From Pseudomonadota bacterium (lineage in GTDB: Bacteria; Pseudomonadota; Alphaproteobacteria; Rhizobiales; Xanthobacteraceae), in the NCBI GenBank assembly GCA_023388935.1, contig JAEWFG010000235.1, positions 19,752 to 83,751 of the forward strand: DNA of 64,000 bases, written 5' to 3'. The translations under genes were made by a program, and so were the position numbers. Each line of letters starts with the position of its first letter. Position 1 is the first letter of the stretch. The notes below the pieces were generated by a model. That model made no database searches and was not told the origin of the DNA. It saw only the letters and a program-made list of their open reading frames with translations. Positions 60,141-64,000 of this stretch are shown here, one piece after another.

Positions 60141-60166
60141 GGCCCCGCTTCGGCGGGCCTTTTTTT
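60141..60166 (+). terminator. Terminator at the end of the late operon
   Basis: GGCCCCGC, loop TTCG, GCGGGCC, followed by T7. A UUCG tetraloop and long T-run make it a strong Rho-independent terminator. It marks the right end of recognisable phage genes. Confidence 0.93.
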
Positions 60167-60173
60167 GTGCCCG

Positions 60174-60302
60174 CTAGAACTGATCCCGGACCCGAGGGAA
60201 GGCCGGATGCTGCGGGTTTTTGTTTTTGATCCAGTGGTCGCAGCGGCCCGGGCGATGATAGGCGCGGTCGCGGTGTTTCGAGACCATGCCTTCCAGGCCC
60301 AT
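60174..60302 (-). pseudogene. C-terminal remnant of an ATP-dependent DNA ligase
   Basis: The frame MGLEGMVSKHRDRAYH ... CDHWIKNKNPQHPAFPR encodes 42 residues ending at TAG. G-L-E-G-x-V-S-K and the W-I/V-K-x-K-N motif are motifs IV-V of ATP-dependent DNA ligases (LigD/Lig types). The rest of the ligase is missing on the 5' side, where a lysine-rich frame starts instead. Not functional as a ligase. Its stop lies 8 bases from the phage terminator, so it marks chromosomal DNA at the right border. Confidence 0.75.
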
Positions 60303-60306
60303 GAGG

Positions 60307-60369
60307 CTACTTCTTCTTCGCCTTTTTGGCCTTCTTCGCCTTCTTCGCTTTCTTCGCTTTCTTCGCCAT
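60307..60369 (-). CDS. Lysine-rich micro-ORF (20 residues)
   Basis: Encodes M followed by six A-K-K units and a final K, with GAGAGGATACT before the ATG. Very short Lys/Ala peptides of this type are seen in Bradyrhizobium genomes and resemble histone H1-like tails. It directly precedes the ligase remnant. Whether it is translated is uncertain; the coding strand is highly biased in purines. Confidence 0.4.
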   Translation of the reverse strand: MAKKAKKAKKAKKAKKAKKK

Positions 60370-60543
60370 AGTATCCTCTCAAGAGTTAGTGGTGAAACGC
60401 GACGCGAGGGACGCTCGGCGGAGGACCAGCCTCGCAACATCCTCAGGACCTAAACTCAACAGATTCGCGGCGCGGTCCGCCGCGTCGTCGAGCGACCGTC
60501 ACGCGTTATCCACAACTGTTGTGGGCTATCGGGGCGTGTTTTT
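60370..60543. other. Intergenic stretch with a DnaA-box-like palindrome
   Basis: No gene. TTATCCACA at 60506-60514 is a perfect DnaA-box sequence, and CCACAACTGTTGTGG at 60510-60524 is a palindrome overlapping it. The region is upstream of the methyltransferase operon and may contain its promoter. Confidence 0.55.
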
Positions 60544-60705
60544 ATGCGGAAAATCCGCACCGGCGCGCTGCACCGCACCGCGTCTAGCAGTATGGATGGT
60601 GCTGACTTCTACTATGGGCTAAATGGCGAGCCAGACCGGCAACTAGCACTAGCAGGATCAGTCTACTTCGAGCCTAGTCTCGTACGTATGGCGGACAAGG
60701 AATGA
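60544..60705 (+). CDS. Possible 53-residue leader ORF of the restriction-modification operon
   Basis: ATG at 60544 opens a frame (MRKIRTGALHRTASSSMDGA ... VYFEPSLVRMADKE) ending in a TGA at 60703-60705, just before the methyltransferase start. No ribosome site stands out and no family is recognised. Confidence 0.25.
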   Translation: MRKIRTGALHRTASSSMDGADFYYGLNGEPDRQLALAGSVYFEPSLVRMADKE

Positions 60706-60707
60706 TA

Positions 60708-63425
60708 ATGGCGCGGGATAGTCGTTCAAGCACTTCGGTTTATAAGCACGGACAAGAATCCGTACAGCGTCCCGATGTCGGCGTCGAGGCGCAATTCTCG
60801 AACAAGAAAGCGCCCAAGACCTACCGTTACGATTCCAGCCTTGCACCCGAAATGTCATGGGATGAGAGCCATGACCGCGCTTTCGCCGAATGGCTGCTGA
60901 CGCTGGTCGCGGATGCGGCGGGGAAGGGCGAAGGCAAGATTTTCGCCGCTCCGCAGGTTTGGCAGGGAAACGGGGAGAGCTTTTCGTCGCTCTCTCAATG
61001 TGTGGCGCGGCTTCGCAGCCTCACCAAGCCATTCCTTAGCTGGACTGGCAAGGCCGAGCGCCAGCAGATTACGGTCCCGACGCTGCCGCTGTTCGTCCAC
61101 GAGCGCCATTCAACGCAGGCGATTCTGGAAACGCTGAAATCGCACAAGGTGCTCGGCACCAATCTCGACCTGTTCGGCGACACCAACCTCGACATTGCCG
61201 ACAAGCTGGATGCCTACGAGCACAAGGGGCCTTGGACCAATCGTCTCATTCTTGGCGACTCGCTGCAGGTAATGAACTCCCTGCTCGAATACGAAGGCAT
61301 GGGCGGCCAGGTGCAGATGATTTATTTCGATCCCCCTTACGGGGTGAAATTCGGATCGAATTTCCAGCCGTTCGTGCGCAAGAACAGCGTCAAGCACGGC
61401 GCGGATGATGAAATGATCCGCGAGCCGGAAATGGTCAAGGCGTACCGCGATACGTGGGAACTAGGACTTCACTCATACCTGACCTATCTGCGCGACAGGC
61501 TCATGCTGGCGAGAGAACTCCTTCATGAGTCCGGTTCCATCTTTGTGCAGATTTCAGATGACAATCTCCACCATGTCCGCGAAGTCATGGTCGAGGTGTT
61601 TGGCGAAAGCAATTCGTGTGGCCTTATCGCATTTCGCACAACAGGCGGTCAGAGTTCATCACTGCTGTCCTCATCGACTGACTTCCTGATCTGGTTTGCC
61701 AAAGACAAGGCCAATGCGCGCTTTAGCAACCCCACCACGCCAAAAGGCGGGAGCGGCGGCGCATCTGGTCAGTATGTATTGGTAGAGCCGACTGACTTCT
61801 CGGTTGAGCCACGCCGCATGACGGCGGAGGAGTTGGAAGGAACAGAGGCTATTCCCGAAGGGTGGCGCGTCCTTTCTCATGATACCCTCTATTCTCAGGG
61901 TTCTCCCTCCGACCCTGCGGATGAAATTTTCCATTGGAAAGGTCGGGATTTTCGCTGCCCGCCGAATACGCACTGGAAACCCGGTGTGAAGTCGGGGGGA
62001 ATGCAACACTTGGCCGACGCCAACCGCCTTATGCTGGTTGGGAACACGCTAAGGTACAAGCGGTACGTTGATGATTTTCCGGTCTACCAGATCGACAACG
62101 TATGGAACGATACGGCCCGCAGCGGTTTCGCGCGCAAGAAAGAGTACGTTGTCGAAACCAGCGAAAAAGTTGTCCAACGCTGCATTCTCATGACGACTGA
62201 TCCTGGCGATCTTGTTCTGGATATTACCTGCGGATCGGGGACTACTGCCGCTGTTTCCGAACTTTGGGGCCGTCGGTGGATCACTTGCGACACTTCCCGC
62301 GTCCCAGTTGCCTTGGCTCGGCAAAGGCTGCTTACAAGCACCTTCCCTTGGTACGCTCTGAAAGCCCCCGTCAAAGGGCCGGCTGGTGGCTTCGTCTATG
62401 AGCGCAAGCGCAACAAGAAAGGTGAGGAAATTGGCGGATTGGTTCCGCGAATTACCCTTGGATCAGTCGCTAACAACGAAGAACCTGAAACCGTCACTCT
62501 GGTGGATCGCCCAGAGATAGCAAAGAAGATCACGCGCGTTTGCGGCCCATTCACGGTTGAAGCGACCATCCAGGCCGCGATGAATCTCGAGGAAGACGCG
62601 GCGCAGCCTGCACCAAAAAGCGCGTCAGACAATCCGCGTGCCTTTCTCGACCGCATGATCGAGGTGCTGCGGCAGAGCAAGACATTGCAGTTGCCCGGTA
62701 ATGTAGCGCTGCAACTGGACGCGATCAGCCCGCTCGCCGACCGTGAGTACCTTCACGCCGAAGGCGTGGCGAAGAACGGCACCAACAAGCGGATCGCGTT
62801 CGTGTTTGGCCCCGAGGACGGCGCTATCGGTTCGCAGTATGTCTACGACGCCCATACCGAGGCGTTGCAGCAGGGTTTCCAGCAGCTTTTCCTATTTGGC
62901 TTCGCAATCGATCCCAAGGCGCGCGAAATGCTCGGTAGGCTCAAGGTGCCAACCACCTACGTATCGGTCACGCCTGACGTGGTCATGTCCGATCTTCTCA
63001 AGACCAACAAGACCAGCGAAATATTTTCCATCACCGGCCTGCCTGACGTAGCGCTTGAACCGGCCGGCAAGGAGAAGGACGGCACGTCGCTTTGGCGCGT
63101 CGTCGTCAAGGGCCTCGATATTTTCCGGCCTGATACGATGGAAACGGACGAGATCAAGGCAGAAAATCTGCCGTGCTGGATGCTCGACAGCAATTACAAC
63201 GGCATGGTGTTCATGGCGACGCAGGTGTTCTTCCCCAAGACTGGTGCTTGGGAGAACCTGCAAAAGTCCTTGAAAGGCCAATTCAGCGACCGCGTATGGG
63301 AACACCTGGCCGGCACGGTCAGCGAGCCGTTCGTTCTCGGCGACAAAAAGCGCATCGCCGTGAAAGCCATCGATGAGCGCGGCAATGAATTGATGGTGGT
63401 CAAAAGCGCTGAAGGAGGCCGCTGA
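60708..63425 (+). CDS. Adenine-specific DNA methyltransferase, type III Mod-like
   Basis: A 905-residue protein with AAGGA before the ATG at 60708. YFDPPYGVKFGSNF holds the D-P-P-Y catalytic motif of N6-adenine methyltransferases; VLDITCGSGTTAAVSELWGR is the AdoMet-binding motif, placed after it, as in beta-class/type III Mod enzymes. It is longer than typical Mod (about 650), with extra N- and C-terminal regions. Followed with a one-base overlap by a helicase-like restriction gene. Protects the host DNA at the sites cut by that partner. Confidence 0.9.
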   Translation: MARDSRSSTSVYKHGQESVQRPDVGVEAQFSNKKAPKTYRYDSSLAPEMSWDESHDRAFAEWLLTLVADAAGKGEGKIFAAPQVWQGNGESFSSLSQCVARLRSLTKPFLSWTGKAERQQITVPTLPLFVHERHSTQAILETLKSHKVLGTNLDLFGDTNLDIADKLDAYEHKGPWTNRLILGDSLQVMNSLLEYEGMGGQVQMIYFDPPYGVKFGSNFQPFVRKNSVKHGADDEMIREPEMVKAYRDTWELGLHSYLTYLRDRLMLARELLHESGSIFVQISDDNLHHVREVMVEVFGESNSCGLIAFRTTGGQSSSLLSSSTDFLIWFAKDKANARFSNPTTPKGGSGGASGQYVLVEPTDFSVEPRRMTAEELEGTEAIPEGWRVLSHDTLYSQGSPSDPADEIFHWKGRDFRCPPNTHWKPGVKSGGMQHLADANRLMLVGNTLRYKRYVDDFPVYQIDNVWNDTARSGFARKKEYVVETSEKVVQRCILMTTDPGDLVLDITCGSGTTAAVSELWGRRWITCDTSRVPVALARQRLLTSTFPWYALKAPVKGPAGGFVYERKRNKKGEEIGGLVPRITLGSVANNEEPETVTLVDRPEIAKKITRVCGPFTVEATIQAAMNLEEDAAQPAPKSASDNPRAFLDRMIEVLRQSKTLQLPGNVALQLDAISPLADREYLHAEGVAKNGTNKRIAFVFGPEDGAIGSQYVYDAHTEALQQGFQQLFLFGFAIDPKAREMLGRLKVPTTYVSVTPDVVMSDLLKTNKTSEIFSITGLPDVALEPAGKEKDGTSLWRVVVKGLDIFRPDTMETDEIKAENLPCWMLDSNYNGMVFMATQVFFPKTGAWENLQKSLKGQFSDRVWEHLAGTVSEPFVLGDKKRIAVKAIDERGNELMVVKSAEGGR

Positions 63426-64000
63426 TGCCCGCCGCCAAGCCGCAGGAGCCGCCGGTCACGGTCGCCGAGGTTGATTCGCCGATCATCAATTCGCCGTTCC
63501 GCGAGCCCGCCTATCATTGGGTCATCGAGCGGGGAAAGCCGCCGGTCAAGGCGGAAGGTCGTCGTCGCGCCAGCTATTTCTATCGCGTGCCCGAACATGC
63601 GGGGCGCGGCAAGAAGAAGAAGCAGCAGGCCGAGCTGTTTGATGACGCGAAGGGCGAGGAAGTCGAACTTGAAATCGTCAACCTCATCCGCGAGCGGGTG
63701 AAGGAATGGCGCGAGGGCAGCCGTTCCGGTGGTATCGCCTATGACGGCGCGTCGCCGATCACGAAGGAGCTTCTGGAACTCTGGCGCAGCAGCGACCGCA
63801 TGCAGCGGCTTTTCTTCGCGCAAATCGAAGCGGCCGAGACGATCATCTTTCTCGCGGAAGCCGCCGAGATTTACCGAAAGGGCCTGCCCGAGATTCCGAA
63901 AGACGAGCCCGGCCTCGAATCGAAGGTCGCCGGCGTCCGCGCCTTCGTCCGACATGCCTGCAAGATGGCGACCGGCTCCGGCAAGACCACGGTCATGGGG
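63425..64000 (+). CDS. Type III Res-like restriction helicase (N-terminal part, runs off window)
   Basis: A frame open to the window end (192 residues seen), starting in a TGATG overlap with the methyltransferase. INSPFREPAYHWVIERGKPP and GIAYDGASPITKELLELWRS precede RHACKMATGSGKTTVMG, a Walker A of SF2 helicases. Layout resembles the restriction subunit paired with large Mod-like methyltransferases (BPTD_3080-type). The nuclease domain would lie beyond the window. Confidence 0.85.
   Translation, partial: MPAAKPQEPPVTVAEVDSPIINSPFREPAYHWVIERGKPPVKAEGRRRASYFYRVPEHAGRGKKKKQQAELFDDAKGEEVELEIVNLIRERVKEWREGSRSGGIAYDGASPITKELLELWRSSDRMQRLFFAQIEAAETIIFLAEAAEIYRKGLPEIPKDEPGLESKVAGVRAFVRHACKMATGSGKTTVMG

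Larger units (their letters stand above)
10834..60166. mobile_element. Contractile-tailed prophage with large serine recombinase
   Basis: Phage genes run without a break from the leftmost accessory gene (10834) to the terminator after the last late gene (60141-60166). Contents include a large serine recombinase, Exo/RecT recombination, replication proteins, lambda-type head genes, Mu-type contractile tail genes and lysis genes. Borders are set by the last chromosomal gene on the left (ends 10402) and the ligase remnant on the right (stop at 60174). No attL/attR core was identified, so the ends are uncertain by several hundred bases on the left. Confidence 0.85.

Noticed and set aside
10403..60710. 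attL/attR direct repeat
   Set aside because: Compared by eye, the two borders share nothing longer than a seven-base AACTAGC, which is expected by chance. Serine recombinase cores can be as short as two bases.
1..64000. CRISPR arrays or insertion sequences
   Set aside because: No regularly spaced repeats of 20-40 bases with spacers and no transposase with terminal inverted repeats were seen.

Overview
The window is high-GC alphaproteobacterial DNA, most like Bradyrhizobium or a close Nitrobacteraceae relative. This rests on the protein sequences, the nadABC locus with its palindromic operators, REP-like repeats, and phage genes resembling alphaproteobacterial GcrA and GapR. No genome comparison was run. 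Chromosomal DNA occupies 1-10402: the 3' part of ppdK, a SleB-type cell-wall hydrolase, nadA-nadB-nadC on the minus strand behind two tandem palindromes, an MFS transporter and an AcuI/YhdH-type oxidoreductase.

A contractile-tailed prophage of about 49 kb lies at roughly 10.8-60.17 kb. A leftward early block (19.7 to 10.8 kb) holds a RecE-like exonuclease, RecT, a DnaA domain IV-like protein, many small overlapping genes, an HNH-like protein, a large serine recombinase and, at the very end, a probable PBECR-type nuclease. A rightward early block (20.1-28.4 kb) holds GcrA-like and GapR-like proteins, a RuvC-like resolvase, a replication organiser with an unusual heptamer repeat array, a split zinc-finger/TOPRIM-helicase pair, a nuclease-like protein and small membrane proteins.

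A modification and cargo zone (28.6-34.0 kb) holds a ParB/sulfiredoxin-fold protein and a Mom-like DNA modification protein. Two AT-richer reverse-strand cassettes interrupt it: a DUF2235/Tle1-like hydrolase with two small membrane proteins, and a pair of unknown genes. The late region (34.2-60.1 kb) combines a lambda-type head (Nu1/GpA terminase, GpW, lambda portal, ClpP-like protease, decoration protein, GpE capsid) with a Mu-type tail (sheath, tube, frameshifted chaperone, tape measure with an M15 peptidase domain, gp43-48 baseplate). It continues with fibres including a collagen-like one, endolysin, holin candidates, a glycoside hydrolase and a strong terminator. No essential structural gene looks broken, so the prophage could be intact.

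Right of the terminator lie a DNA ligase C-terminal remnant, a lysine-rich micro-ORF, and a two-gene Mod/Res-like restriction-modification locus that runs off the window. The strongest leads for new biology are the two reverse-oriented cargo cassettes around mom, the set of host-like chromosome-control proteins (GcrA, GapR, DnaA-IV), and the heptamer array inside the replication gene. No CI-like repressor, tRNA, tmRNA or CRISPR array was recognised.
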